Shown: positions 24,465 to 35,074, counted from the stretch's first letter. The stretch is DNA of 64,000 nt from Labilibaculum filiforme (GCF_002843315.1 NZ_MVDD01000004.1:1-64000), one strand, 5' to 3'. Made by a program: numbers and translations. Notes: generated by a model from the sequence alone, not told the origin.

Positions 24465-27400
24465 ATGCGAAACCTTAGACCAAAACAACAGGGTCTTTAC
24501 GACCCTCAGAACGAACATGACAATTGTGGGATTGGCTTTGTCGCCAACATTAAAGGAAAAAAATCTTTCGAGATAATTACTCGTGGACTGGAGGTGCTAT
24601 GCAATATGGAACACCGTGGTGCACGTGGTGCCGATAATGTAAGTGGTGATGGTGCTGGAATTTTAATGCAATTGCCTCACAGTTTCTACAAAAAAATCGG
24701 AATTAAACTTCCATTAGCTGGAAAGTATGGTACCGGTTTAATCTTTTTACCAAAAGACGAAACTGAAGAAAAATTCTGTATTGAAGTACTTATCCAAATT
24801 CTGGAAGAAGAAGGATTGAAATTTATTCAACTACGGGATGTACCTACTGACACAGATGCCATTGGAGAGATTGCTCGACAATCGGAACCTGTAATCAAAC
24901 AAATTTTTGTTGGTGGAAATTACGAACAAGATGAGTTAGAACGTCGGCTTTATTTAGCAAGAAAACAAGCTGAAAGCTACATTCGTGCCACTAAGATGAA
25001 GGAAAAGGAGATGTTTTACATCCCAAGCCTTTCCTCCAAAGTATTGGTTTATAAAGGAATGTTTGCAAGCGACCAGTTAGGAAAATACTATGGGGATCTT
25101 CAAGATGACCGTATGGAAAGTGCTATTGCGATGGTTCACTCCCGTTTTAGCACTAACACGTTTCCTTCGTGGGATTTAGCTCAGCCATTTCGTATTGTCG
25201 CTCATAATGGTGAGATTAATACAATTAAAGGTAATCGTTTATGGATGCAAGCTCGTGAATCTCTTCTAAAATCAGAGATGTATGGCGAAGATATCAAAAA
25301 ACTGTTCCCTGTTGTTGAACCAAACAAGAGTGATTCTGCTTCTTTCGATAATGTTCTTGAATTTTTATTCCTTACCGGGAGAAGCTTGCCACATGCTTTG
25401 AGTATGATGGTGCCTGAATCTTGGAATGAAAAAAATCCTATCCCAGATAGTTTAAAAGCATTTTACGAATACCACTCCACCTTTATGGAACCTTGGGATG
25501 GACCAGCTTCGCTTGTATTCTCCGATGGAAGATATATTGGAGGAACTTTAGATAGAAACGGTCTGCGCCCTTCTCGTTATGTAATTACTCAAGATGACAT
25601 GATTGTTATGGGTTCCGAAGTTGGAATTCAACAATTTAAACCCGAAGAGATTAAAGAAAAAGGAAGATTGAGACCTGGTAAATTATTACTTGTTGATACC
25701 CAGCTTGGAATTATTATACCAGATCAGGAAGTGAAATCTCAACTGACTTATCGAAATCCATATCAAAACTGGCTGAAGGAGAATCGTTTAGACCTAAAGG
25801 CTATTCCCGTTGAAAAACGAGTACCTTCAGATATTGGAGATCATTTTAATATTTGTCAAAAAACATTTAACTATTGTAAAGAAGATTTTGAAAGAGTTCT
25901 TCTTCCAATGGCAACGGGTGCACAAGAACCTGTTGGATCAATGGGTAATGATGCGCCAATACCTGTTTTATCACCAAAACCACAGTTATTCTTCAACTAC
26001 TTTCGACAATTATTTGCTCAAGTAACCAATCCTCCTATCGATTCGATACGTGAAAATTTGGTGATGGATTTAACAAATTATATCGGTGCAGTTCAAAAGA
26101 ATCTTTTGGATGAAACAGCCCAACATTGTAAGTTAATTCGTTTTAAGAGTCCGCTGATCACAAATACCGATTTAGGAAAAATTAAGAAGCTTAAGCACGA
26201 AGAATTCAGACATCAATCCATTGACATGCTGTTTAAGGCATCGGAAAATGGAGCTGGATTAGAGAATGCTTTGGATTCAATTTGTTTGTTAGCGGAAAAA
26301 GCTGTTGACGAACAAAAAAACTATATTATTCTTACGGATCGGAATTTATCAGCAACCATGGCTCCTATTCCAGTACTGTTAGCAGTAGCTGCCGTTCATC
26401 ATCATCTTATTAAAAAAAGAAAGAGGATGCAGATTGGACTTGTTGTGGAAACAGGCGAGGCTCGTGAAGTAAATCATATTGCCTTACTAATTGCATATGG
26501 AGCAAGTGTAATTAACCCATACATGAGTTATGCGGTTATTGACAAATTGGTAAAAGACGGAAGAATTAGTCTGGAATACAAAACAGCTCGTAAAAACTAT
26601 ATAAAAGCTGTAGATAAGGGACTACTTAAAGTGATGTCGAAAATGGGAATATCAACCATTGGAAGCTATTTAGGCGCCCAAATTTACGAAGCTCTTGGGG
26701 TTAGTAAGGATGTGGTTGACAAATATTTCACAGGCACAATTTCTAGAATTGAAGGAATAGGATTGAAAGAAATTTCAGAAGAAATTTTATGTCATCACAA
26801 AAAAGCTTATTCCCCAGAAGATCCTTTCGATAATCAGGATTTGTTGACCAATAATGGGAACATACATTACCGAAAAAATGGAGAACCACATAGCTGGAAT
26901 CCTGAAACAATAGGATTATTACAATGGTCAACAAGAACAAACAATTACAGTAAGTTTAAAGAATACAGCACTATTGTAAATAAGCAAACCGCTTCGCCAA
27001 ACTTCTTAAGAGGATTCTTTGAATATAAAAAGAACCCAATTGATATCAGTGAGGTGGAACCAGTGGAAAAAATAATGAAGCGATTTTGTACTGGCGCTAT
27101 GTCTTATGGTTCTATTTCAAAGGAAGCTCATGAAGCCTTAGCTATTGCCATGAATAAAATAGGTGGTAGAAGTAATACTGGTGAAGGTGGAGAAAGCTCG
27201 AAGCGCTTTTATTCAAGTGCTCGAAGTTCCATCAAACAAATTGCATCTGGTCGATTTGGTGTAAATACCGAATACCTTGTAAATGCGGATGAATTACAAA
27301 TAAAAGTAGCTCAAGGTGCAAAACCAGGAGAAGGTGGTCAATTACCGGGATTTAAAGTAGACAATATTATTGCAAAACTTAGAAATTCTACACCAGGAAT

Positions 27401-28985
27401 TACTTTGATCTCTCCTCCTCCACATCATGATATCTACTCCATAGAAGATTTGGCTCAATTGATTTACGATTTAAAGAATGTAAATCCAACAGCCTGTGTT
27501 AGTGTAAAATTAGTTTCAGAAAATGGTGTAGGTACAGTAGCCGCGGGTGTTGCTAAAGCAAATGCAGATCTTATTGTGATTGCAGGTTGCGAAGGTGGAA
27601 CAGGTGCAAGTCCTTTAAGTTCAATTAAACATACAGGCTTGCCTGTTGAGTTAGGATTAGCTGAAGCGCAACAAACACTTGTAATGAATGACTTACGAGG
27701 TCGTATTAAATTACAAACTGATGGACAGTTAAAAACGGGTAGAGATATTATTTCTATGGCTTTATTAGGAGCTGAAGAATTCGGGTTTGCTACAAGTGCC
27801 TTAGTTGTACTCGGATGTGTAATGATGCGTAAATGTCATCTTAACACATGTCCAGTCGGTATTGCAACTCAAAATAAAGAGCTAAGAGAAAAATTCCTTG
27901 GACGTTCTGAATGGTTGGTAAACTACTTCACATTTTTAGGAGAAGAGTGTCGGGAATTAATGGCTGAATTAGGAATTCGAAAATTTGATGATTTAGTAGG
28001 ACGTTCTGATTTATTAACCAAACGAAAAGATATCACTAATTGGAAAGCCAAAACCGTTAGCATCGACAATTTAATTCACTTACCAAAAACAGATGGACAT
28101 ACGATCTGTGGGATGAATGCTAAAATTAAATCTATTGGTACAGTTCTTGACCATGAGCTAATTAAACAATCTTCAAAAGCCTTACACGATGGGGAAAAAG
28201 TTTGGATCGATCAGAAAATAAACAATACAGACAGAACCACAGGAGCTATGCTTTCGGGTAAAGTTGCCTTAATGAAACCAAAAAAAGTTTTAGAAGAGGA
28301 TACTATTCATTGCATTTTTAGAGGATCTGCCGGTCAAAGTTTTGGAGCTTTTCTTGAACAAGGAATAACGTTCCGTTTGATTGGGGACTCTAATGATTAC
28401 TTTGGAAAAGGTTTATCAGGAGGAAAACTGGTTGTATATCCTTCGGAGAAAAGTAAATTTAAACCTGAAGAACAAATAATTATTGGAAACACTGCTCTTT
28501 ATGGAGCAACTAGCGGGGCAGCCTTTATTAGAGGAATGGCTGGAGAACGTTTTTGTGTTCGTAATTCAGGAAGTATAGCAGTTGTCGAAGGTGTAGGCGA
28601 TCATGGTTGCGAATATATGACCGGAGGTAGAGTTGTAATTTTAGGGAAAACTGGAAGAAACTTTGCCGCAGGTATGAGTGGTGGAATTGCTTATGTACTT
28701 AATATGGAAGGGCGATTAGATTATTTTTGCAATAAGAGTCTTGTTTCCCTCGAGCCAGTTGAAAATATGCAAGATGTTCATGAGCTTCAAGGAATGATCC
28801 ACGAACATTTGTTATTAACTCAGAGTAGTGTTGCCTCTAAAATACTTACCCATTGGGAAGAATATCTGCCACATTTTGTGAAAGTAATCCCATATGAGTA
28901 TAAAAAAGTACTTGAGGAGAAAAAACTGAAGAAGATTCACCGGAAATTAAAAGCCGCTCAATCGCAAACAGAAGTTCACGAGTAA
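24465..28985 (+). CDS. gltB: Glutamate synthase, large subunit
   Basis: 1506 aa from ATG 24465; a TTG two codons upstream is possible but less likely. It transfers the glutamine amide to 2-oxoglutarate, making two glutamates. Cys21 in EHDNCGIGF is the N-terminal nucleophile exposed after propeptide removal. The amidotransferase domain spans about 21-430, a central domain about 480-770, the FMN-binding synthase domain about 820-1200, and the GXGXG domain about 1270-1480. Cys1118, Cys1124 and Cys1129 (C-x5-C-x4-C in CVMMRKCHLNTC) bind the 3Fe-4S cluster. Followed after 80 nt by gltD. Confidence 0.96.
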   Translation: MRNLRPKQQGLYDPQNEHDNCGIGFVANIKGKKSFEIITRGLEVLCNMEHRGARGADNVSGDGAGILMQLPHSFYKKIGIKLPLAGKYGTGLIFLPKDETEEKFCIEVLIQILEEEGLKFIQLRDVPTDTDAIGEIARQSEPVIKQIFVGGNYEQDELERRLYLARKQAESYIRATKMKEKEMFYIPSLSSKVLVYKGMFASDQLGKYYGDLQDDRMESAIAMVHSRFSTNTFPSWDLAQPFRIVAHNGEINTIKGNRLWMQARESLLKSEMYGEDIKKLFPVVEPNKSDSASFDNVLEFLFLTGRSLPHALSMMVPESWNEKNPIPDSLKAFYEYHSTFMEPWDGPASLVFSDGRYIGGTLDRNGLRPSRYVITQDDMIVMGSEVGIQQFKPEEIKEKGRLRPGKLLLVDTQLGIIIPDQEVKSQLTYRNPYQNWLKENRLDLKAIPVEKRVPSDIGDHFNICQKTFNYCKEDFERVLLPMATGAQEPVGSMGNDAPIPVLSPKPQLFFNYFRQLFAQVTNPPIDSIRENLVMDLTNYIGAVQKNLLDETAQHCKLIRFKSPLITNTDLGKIKKLKHEEFRHQSIDMLFKASENGAGLENALDSICLLAEKAVDEQKNYIILTDRNLSATMAPIPVLLAVAAVHHHLIKKRKRMQIGLVVETGEAREVNHIALLIAYGASVINPYMSYAVIDKLVKDGRISLEYKTARKNYIKAVDKGLLKVMSKMGISTIGSYLGAQIYEALGVSKDVVDKYFTGTISRIEGIGLKEISEEILCHHKKAYSPEDPFDNQDLLTNNGNIHYRKNGEPHSWNPETIGLLQWSTRTNNYSKFKEYSTIVNKQTASPNFLRGFFEYKKNPIDISEVEPVEKIMKRFCTGAMSYGSISKEAHEALAIAMNKIGGRSNTGEGGESSKRFYSSARSSIKQIASGRFGVNTEYLVNADELQIKVAQGAKPGEGGQLPGFKVDNIIAKLRNSTPGITLISPPPHHDIYSIEDLAQLIYDLKNVNPTACVSVKLVSENGVGTVAAGVAKANADLIVIAGCEGGTGASPLSSIKHTGLPVELGLAEAQQTLVMNDLRGRIKLQTDGQLKTGRDIISMALLGAEEFGFATSALVVLGCVMMRKCHLNTCPVGIATQNKELREKFLGRSEWLVNYFTFLGEECRELMAELGIRKFDDLVGRSDLLTKRKDITNWKAKTVSIDNLIHLPKTDGHTICGMNAKIKSIGTVLDHELIKQSSKALHDGEKVWIDQKINNTDRTTGAMLSGKVALMKPKKVLEEDTIHCIFRGSAGQSFGAFLEQGITFRLIGDSNDYFGKGLSGGKLVVYPSEKSKFKPEEQIIIGNTALYGATSGAAFIRGMAGERFCVRNSGSIAVVEGVGDHGCEYMTGGRVVILGKTGRNFAAGMSGGIAYVLNMEGRLDYFCNKSLVSLEPVENMQDVHELQGMIHEHLLLTQSSVASKILTHWEEYLPHFVKVIPYEYKKVLEEKKLKKIHRKLKAAQSQTEVHE

Positions 28986-29065
28986 TTAATTTTAAGGAAA
29001 GGAGTAAGTGAAAGATTAATCCTTTCCTTTAATTACCGCACTATTCATTAACAAACAGAACGAAT

Positions 29066-30487
29066 ATGGGAAATCCGAAAGGTTTTTTAGAAATAAAAAG
29101 AAAAGAAGCCGGTTACCGTCCGGTAAGAGATAGAGTTGGTGATTTTGGAGAAGTGGAACAAACCTTAAATCTGGAGGACAGAATAGATCAAGCTGCCCGA
29201 TGTATGGATTGTGGTGTTCCCTTTTGTCATTGGGCATGCCCCACCGCCAGCAAAATTCCGGAATGGCAAGATGCCGTTTATCGCGAAAATTGGGAAGAAG
29301 CAAGCAAAATATTGCATTCGACAAATAGCTTCCCTGAATTTACTGGAAGAATTTGTCCCGCACCATGCGAAAAATCATGTGTTTTGGCTTTACACAATTC
29401 CCCGGTAACCATTCGCGAAAATGAAGCTGCCGTTATTGAAAAGGCTTTTGAATATGGATATATTAAAGCTAGACCTCCAAAAAAGCGTACTGGTAAAAAA
29501 GTTGCTGTAATTGGCTCAGGACCAGCTGGATTGTCGGTTGCTGATTTACTAAACAGAGCAGGACACAGCGTAACCGTATTTGAAAAAGATGATGCTATTG
29601 GGGGATTGCTTCGATATGGCATCCCTGATTTTAAATTAGATAAGGGTGTTATTGACAGGCGATTAGAACTTTTTATTGAGGAAGGAATAGAATTCAAAAC
29701 AAATCAGAATGTAGGCGGAGATGTTTCCTTTGCCGAATTGGAAGCTGAATACGATGCCATTTGCCTAGCTATTGGTGCTATGAAGCCTCGCGACTTACCA
29801 ATTAAAGGTCGTGAACTAGAAGGTGTACATTTTGCAATGGATTTTCTTAAACAACAAAATAAATTAATTCGTGGCGACGAATTTACCAAGCAGGAAAGAA
29901 TTTCTGCTAAAGGTAAAAGTGTTGTAGTAATTGGTGGCGGTGATACTGGTTCCGATTGTGTTGGTACTTCAATTCGTCAGAAAGCAAAATCTGTTTTACA
30001 GATAGAATTACTACCCAAACCACCAGAAGAAAGAATTGAAGAAAATCCTTGGCCTTACTGGCCACAAACACTAAGAACCTCCAGCTCTCACCTTGAAGGC
30101 TGTGAAAGAAGATGGTCTCTTGGCTCTAAAGAGCTACTTGGTGAGGATGGAATAGTGAAAAAATTAACTATTTCGCAGGTTGAATGGACTAAAGATGAAA
30201 AAGGTCAATTTAAAATGAGTGAAGTTCCAGGAACAGAAGAAACTATTGATGCTGATTTAGTTTTATTAGCAATGGGCTTTGTTCATCCTGTACACGAAGG
30301 GTTAGTTAATGAATTAGGTCTTGAATTAGATGGCAGAGGAAATATTAAAACTGATGCCAAAGGACAGACTTCAAATTCAAAAATATTCTGTTCTGGAGAT
30401 GCTGCATCAGGTGCAAGTTTGGTTGTTCGAGCATTAGATAATGGTCGTAAAACCGCGCTCTCCATACATAAATATTTAAACGCTTAA
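29066..30487 (+). CDS. gltD: Glutamate synthase, small (NADPH) subunit
   Basis: 473 aa. It passes electrons from NADPH through FAD and two 4Fe-4S clusters to GltB. The cysteine-rich N-terminus carries Cys46, 49, 54, 58 and Cys97, 101, 105. The FAD loop is GSGPAGLSVAD (about 150-160), and the NADPH loop is VVIGGGDTGSD (about 290). An FAD-contact block IFCSGDAASGASLVVRA lies near the C-terminus. Operon partner of gltB; a terminator follows at 30529. Confidence 0.96.
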   Translation: MGNPKGFLEIKRKEAGYRPVRDRVGDFGEVEQTLNLEDRIDQAARCMDCGVPFCHWACPTASKIPEWQDAVYRENWEEASKILHSTNSFPEFTGRICPAPCEKSCVLALHNSPVTIRENEAAVIEKAFEYGYIKARPPKKRTGKKVAVIGSGPAGLSVADLLNRAGHSVTVFEKDDAIGGLLRYGIPDFKLDKGVIDRRLELFIEEGIEFKTNQNVGGDVSFAELEAEYDAICLAIGAMKPRDLPIKGRELEGVHFAMDFLKQQNKLIRGDEFTKQERISAKGKSVVVIGGGDTGSDCVGTSIRQKAKSVLQIELLPKPPEERIEENPWPYWPQTLRTSSSHLEGCERRWSLGSKELLGEDGIVKKLTISQVEWTKDEKGQFKMSEVPGTEETIDADLVLLAMGFVHPVHEGLVNELGLELDGRGNIKTDAKGQTSNSKIFCSGDAASGASLVVRALDNGRKTALSIHKYLNA

Positions 30488-30528
30488 AACTACAAAATTT
30501 AACACTAGACATAGGCAGTTAAGTGGTT

Positions 30529-30574
30529 AGGACCGATAGTTTAATCTCGACAAAGATGACTATCGGTTCTTTTT
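30529..30574 (+). terminator. Terminator of gltBD
   Basis: ACCGATAGT pairs with ACTATCGGT across an 18-nt loop and is followed by CTTTTT. It begins about 40 nt after the gltD stop. Confidence 0.75.
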
Positions 30575-30732
30575 GTATCAAAAAATAAGGAATGCCCAAA
30601 TTGAACATTCCTTATCTCGCTCTTAATAAAATCTAATTCACTTTCGCAATTTACAACCACACAAATTACGAATACTTTCTAGATTTCATTTCTAATTAAA
30701 GTTGACTCAAACTTTAAAACAAAATCAACTCA

Positions 30733-30774
30733 ATTTTTTAAATTTAGCTGTCTTTAGAAATAAAGACAGCTAAA
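30733..30774 (-). terminator. Hairpin after the curlin-repeat gene
   Basis: A perfect 14-bp stem (TTTAGCTGTCTTTA and its complement) closed by a 4-nt loop (GAAA on the plus strand). It lies 8 nt past the stop. The T run is weak, so it may stabilise the mRNA 3' end as much as terminate. Confidence 0.65.
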
Positions 30775-30781
30775 TACTTTC

Positions 30782-32479
30782 TTACGGATTAACTGTATTA
30801 GCTTGCTCAACTAAAGCACTATTTCCATTACCATTTTGCATTACAACACTTAAGTGTCCTAAACCATCTTGAGTAACTTCTGCTTCATTAAAAGAACCAT
30901 CTTGTAATATTCCAGAATAGTTATAATCACCAGTTTGAGTAACAATTGCAAAGTTGGCATCACCATTGTACTGTAGAATAACAGATTCGTTAAAATCACC
31001 TGATTGATTTACATCAGCACCAGAATTAGTTACATTTTGTTGCAAAATACCAGAATAGTTATGATTGCCTAATTGATTAACTATAGCAAGATTACCTTCG
31101 CCACCAAACTGATAAGTTTCGGTATAGTTCATTGTTCCTTCTTGTTCTACAAAAATGGAATTACTAACTCCACCAATTTGTTTAGTATAGGTGTAATTAT
31201 TATCTCCAATTTGGTAAACTTCGGCCATATTTACTTCGCCACCAATTTGTTTCATCATTACAGTATTCTCATTACCTGCTTGTTCTGAATACATTTCATT
31301 ACCAGATCCTTTTCTTTGAATTCCTGTAGCCTTATTAAAATCGCCAATTTGCACTAAACCAGCCCAGTTCATCTCCCCTTTAATTTGTTTAATAGAAGCA
31401 TTATTAACATTACCAACCTGTGCAATACCTGCATAGTTATTGGCTCCTTTTTCTTGTTTAATTTGAGCTAAATTCCAATCTCCTGATTGTCCAACGTATG
31501 CTGTATTAAACTCACCTTCATTTTGATTAACAACAGCTGTATTGAAATTATTAAACTGCTCAACTTCAATATCGTTGAAAAAACCACCAATTTGATTTGT
31601 GAAAGCCCAGTTAGCATTACCTTCTTGTGTAACGTAAGAAGAATTAACAATTCCATCAACTTGATAAACATCGGCTAAATTGAACATTCCTGTTTGAACA
31701 ATACCAGCCCAATTACTCTCATTACCATATTGACGAATTCTTGCTTGATTTGCATAACCATCTTGAATAATACCTGCAAAATCACGATAACCGTCAGCTT
31801 GATCTACTTTAGCCCAGTTATAGTCACCATATTGATTAATTAATGCATTCGACCAGAAATTATCTTCCTGATTAACATACGATAAGTTAAACCAACCATC
31901 TTGAAGTACATTTGCAATATCCCAAACGCTGGATTGATTTACATATGACTCATTAAAAAATCCATATTGCTCTACATATGCCTCAACCCATTCACTAAAC
32001 GTTTGATTAATTTCTGAATAGTTCATTCCCCACTGATATACACCAGCAATATTGTCAACACCTATAAATTGATTAACAACAGAAGTATTAAAACCATATT
32101 GCTCCACACTAGCTGAGTTATTAACTGTCCAAAACTGATTAATAGTGGAATGATTACCCATTGTTTGAGTTACATCAGCACTATTATCATTTCCCCACTG
32201 AAAAATAGTAGAATAATTAGTCCCCATTTGGTTCACCATTGCTGAATTAGCACTTCCCCATGTTGTAATGAATGACTGATTAAGCATTCCTGATTGAGTA
32301 ACACCAGCAGTATTATCATTTCCAATCTGTGCTACATCACTCATATTTAAAAGACCGACTTGCTCAACAGTGGCACCATTATCGGTACCTGTTTGATCAA
32401 CATTTGATTGGTTGACCTGAGCTAAAGATACACTTGTAGTAAGAACTACAGCCGTAATAATTAACATTAATTTTTTCAT
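30782..32479 (-). CDS. Curlin-repeat amyloid-type secreted protein
   Basis: 565 aa. The signal peptide MKKLMLIITAVVLTTSVSLAQ is followed by about 24 repeats of 20-24 residues built as N-x-A-x-V-x-Q-x-G-x-x-N. Regular Gln, Asn and Gly positions match the curlin (CsgA/CsgB) associated repeat, which folds as a stacked beta-solenoid amyloid. It is much longer than E. coli CsgA (151 aa). Many repeats are rich in Tyr and Trp (GDYNYSGILQ, FNLSYVNQ). No csgE, csgF or csgG secretion gene is adjacent, so the export route must be encoded elsewhere or differ. A role in biofilm or adhesion is inferred from the repeat family. Confidence 0.88.
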   Translation of the reverse strand: MKKLMLIITAVVLTTSVSLAQVNQSNVDQTGTDNGATVEQVGLLNMSDVAQIGNDNTAGVTQSGMLNQSFITTWGSANSAMVNQMGTNYSTIFQWGNDNSADVTQTMGNHSTINQFWTVNNSASVEQYGFNTSVVNQFIGVDNIAGVYQWGMNYSEINQTFSEWVEAYVEQYGFFNESYVNQSSVWDIANVLQDGWFNLSYVNQEDNFWSNALINQYGDYNWAKVDQADGYRDFAGIIQDGYANQARIRQYGNESNWAGIVQTGMFNLADVYQVDGIVNSSYVTQEGNANWAFTNQIGGFFNDIEVEQFNNFNTAVVNQNEGEFNTAYVGQSGDWNLAQIKQEKGANNYAGIAQVGNVNNASIKQIKGEMNWAGLVQIGDFNKATGIQRKGSGNEMYSEQAGNENTVMMKQIGGEVNMAEVYQIGDNNYTYTKQIGGVSNSIFVEQEGTMNYTETYQFGGEGNLAIVNQLGNHNYSGILQQNVTNSGADVNQSGDFNESVILQYNGDANFAIVTQTGDYNYSGILQDGSFNEAEVTQDGLGHLSVVMQNGNGNSALVEQANTVNP

Positions 32480-33260
32480 TGTAGAATTTTTTAAGGTTTA
32501 AATGAATATTTCGATGAAGTTTTTCTTAGTTGAATTTTTATGGTTGTAGTTTAAAAAGATTCAAAACTTCATCCGGTTTAAATAGTTTATTTTTATTAAA
32601 ATTTAATTTTGAAGTTGGAAAATGTACTTTTGTTTCGAAAACTGATATCCCTTCTTTTCTAAATCAATTTTTCTTCTGAAAAGGATGTTTTGAATAAAAA
32701 GGGATCGTCTGAAACTGAAGTGATATATTTAATTTAGGATTTAAATTACCTATTAGAAGTGAAGATATCATCCAAAGGCATGCTTGCATACCTAAATGAA
32801 AAAATCTTAATAATTTCAATGCGTAATTCACAATTATATTTTAAAATTTAATTTACAATGTTAAATAAAAATAACAACTTCCTACTGATACTGGAATAAA
32901 TAGAAAATTCAACATGTTTAAAGCATAATTAAATATCAGCTCTCTTTTTAATCAACAAAATAAATTTACGGAAGTGTAAGTGGGTAACCTAGATTATTTA
33001 CATTAAAACACATTATTAAATGACTAATCTGCAGTTTCGTAGGATTAAAATTAAACGACAGCCTAAAAACTGCTTGAATTTTTAATTTAAATTAAACAAA
33101 AAGCAGTAATTGTTGCTTTTGGAGATTAAATTCATCTATTTTTCTTTTTAATTAAATTCAAATTATACACCTAATAAAAGTAGCATAAGCACACAAAAAA
33201 ATATAATTTATTAGTAAATCTAAAATCCAGTGATAACTTTAACTTTTCTGAAATTTAAAT
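32480..33260. other. AT-rich intergenic stretch
   Basis: About 780 bp with stops in all frames and no hairpin or RNA gene I can recognise. One TACTTTTG (32625-32632, plus strand) matches the -7 consensus but has no suitable -33 box and no gene behind it. The promoter of the curlin-repeat gene must lie in its left part. Confidence 0.45.
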
Positions 33261-33776
33261 ATGAGTAAACGTGAACTAAAAGAATACCTTCAACCATTAA
33301 ATAAGAAACAGCTTCAAGAACAAATTCTTGATCTTTATACCAGATTTAAAGAAGTAAAGGAGTTTTACGATTTTGCATTTAATCCGCAAGAAAATAAACT
33401 CTTGGAAGACTGTAAATTTAAAATCTCGAAGGAATATTTTCCTTTATCAGGCCGTAGAGCCAAAATGAGGCGTTCTGTTGCTCAGAACTTTATTCGTCAT
33501 TTTAAAAAACTTGGCGTAGAACCTGGTCTTATTGCAGATGTGATGCTATACCATATTGAAATAGCTCTTACCTATACGTCCGAAAAATATATCCATAAAG
33601 AAGCATTTTACAAGAGTATGCTTAAATCTTTTACTGAAGCAATAACTTATCTGGATCAAAATGGCATCAGAAAAGACTTTACCTCTCGGTTAACAGGCAT
33701 TGTTACCGATGTAGAAACACAAAATTGGGTTGGCTGGAGAAGCTTTGAAAATCAACTAAAAAACACATTACAGTAA
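33261..33776 (+). CDS. DUF6155-like protein
   Basis: 171 aa, cytoplasmic and largely helical. The opening MSKRELKEYLQPLNKKQLQEQILDL and the FNPQE-N-K-LLEDCK-x-K-I-x-K-E-Y-F-P block agree with my memory of the DUF6155 family, which has no assigned function. The 3' end overlaps the convergent nitronate monooxygenase-like gene by 9 nt. Start ATG 33261. Confidence 0.7.
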   Translation: MSKRELKEYLQPLNKKQLQEQILDLYTRFKEVKEFYDFAFNPQENKLLEDCKFKISKEYFPLSGRRAKMRRSVAQNFIRHFKKLGVEPGLIADVMLYHIEIALTYTSEKYIHKEAFYKSMLKSFTEAITYLDQNGIRKDFTSRLTGIVTDVETQNWVGWRSFENQLKNTLQ

Positions 33777-34712
33777 CTCTTTCATTACCTCTTGCACGGA
33801 ACGTTCTCTTTGGACCGCCTTGATACTTGGGCCAGCACACCAAACATTTTTATAGCTTACTCTAAATGCAGCCTTTTTTATCTTGCTCATTCCTTGCCAA
33901 GCAAGAATTAATTTTGCATATTTTTTTAAAATGGAACTATGATTAATGAGGTATTCCCAAAAATTTGCTTTTGTTCCTATTTTCTGTACATATTTGGTAT
34001 TAATTACGGTAAGAGGAGAACCAGTTAACTTGGTTGATGTTACTATGTCTTTTGAATTGTATTGAATCATGGCCTGCTTATACTCCTGGGATACATCTGA
34101 TTCGTGGGTAGCAATAAAAATGGTTCCAACTGCTACGCCAGCAGCACCCCACTCCATCATTTGCGTCACATCCTTTTTAGAAGTAACTCCTCCTGCCGCA
34201 ATAATTGGTAATGATATAGATTGAATCAACTGGTGCATCAATTCTTTTGCAGACAAATTACCACAATGTCCGCCAGCCTGTGAATTAACTGCAATAATAG
34301 CATCTGCTCCCAGCTCCTCTACTTTTTTGGCATAAACAACATCTATAACATCACAAAAAACCTTTATCCCAAGAGGTTTGCAGGCTACAATAACATCTTT
34401 AGGATTTCCTAAGGAGGTAATTATAAAATCCACTTTTAATTCAATCAATGTCTTTAATTGAGATGCTAATTTTGGATTGGATTTATTTACAATTAAATTG
34501 ACTCCAAAAGGTTTAGAACTTGCGTGACGGATTTTCACTATAGCCTCACGTAATTCCTTATTTGTTCGGTAATTTAGAGCTGGAATTGCAGCAGTGCAAC
34601 CACATTGTAATGCAGCAATTACCATTTTGGAATTACTTACTAAAAACATAGGTGCGAGCAATATTGAATGCTCTATTCCTAGAATTTGGCTCAGACTAAA
34701 TTTTTTCTTCAT
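33768..34712 (-). CDS. Nitronate monooxygenase-family FMN protein
   Basis: 314 aa from ATG 34712; an ATG ten codons upstream is possible, but MKKKFSLSQILGIEHSILLAPM is the typical beginning. It is a TIM-barrel flavoprotein of the NMO/2-nitropropane dioxygenase family (also FabK-like). Visible blocks are LLAPMFLVSN, the FMN phosphate sites SQAGGHCGN and PIIAAGGVTSKKDV, and GAAGVAVGTIFIAT. In family members the His in the AGGH motif is catalytic. The substrate (nitronates, or a reductase role) cannot be assigned. Monocistronic, convergent with the DUF6155-like gene. Confidence 0.8.
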   Translation of the reverse strand: MKKKFSLSQILGIEHSILLAPMFLVSNSKMVIAALQCGCTAAIPALNYRTNKELREAIVKIRHASSKPFGVNLIVNKSNPKLASQLKTLIELKVDFIITSLGNPKDVIVACKPLGIKVFCDVIDVVYAKKVEELGADAIIAVNSQAGGHCGNLSAKELMHQLIQSISLPIIAAGGVTSKKDVTQMMEWGAAGVAVGTIFIATHESDVSQEYKQAMIQYNSKDIVTSTKLTGSPLTVINTKYVQKIGTKANFWEYLINHSSILKKYAKLILAWQGMSKIKKAAFRVSYKNVWCAGPSIKAVQRERSVQEVMKELL

Positions 34713-34774
34713 AATAAAAGGATTGATATTAAGAAGGTACAAAGAAAATCGAGAATTTATAAGTGGAGATTAGT

Positions 34775-34812
34775 ATAAAAAAAGAGACTAATACTTTCGT
34801 ATCAGTCTCTTT
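34775..34812 (-). terminator. Terminator of tRNA-Leu
   Basis: On the minus strand AGAGACTGATAC-GAAA-GTATTAGTCTCT forms a long stem with one mismatch, followed by seven T. It begins 2 nt after the tRNA 3' end. Confidence 0.85.
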
Positions 34813-34813
34813 G

Positions 34814-34895
34814 TGCGGATGAAGGGACTCGAACCCCCACGCCTCTCGGCACTAGATCCTAAGTCTAGCGCGGCTACCAATTACGCCACATCCGC
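34814..34895 (-). tRNA. tRNA-Leu (UAG anticodon)
   Basis: 82 nt. Acceptor arms GCGGATG and CATCCGC pair perfectly, with discriminator A. The anticodon stem-loop CTAGA-CTTAGGA-TCTAG gives anticodon TAG. The variable arm TGCCGAGAGGCG is long, as expected for a class II leucine tRNA, and the T arm holds GTTCGAGTC. CCA is not encoded. Upstream, TTTG and CATCTTTG resemble a -33/-7 promoter. Confidence 0.95.
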
Positions 34896-35074
34896 GTTTC
34901 TGTTGATTGCGATGCAAAGATGGGGATTTTTTCTTATCCTCCAAATGTTTTTGCTAGAAAAAAAACACTACAACTCTTTAATAATAGGCATTACAGCACT
35001 AAACGCTCTGAATTACAAGCTCATCGCATTATAAAAAAAATAAAAAAATTTATGAATACTTCATCCGTAAAAAT

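Noticed and set aside
34813-35034. ORF across the tRNA region
   Set aside because: It is the translation of the antisense strand of tRNA-Leu.
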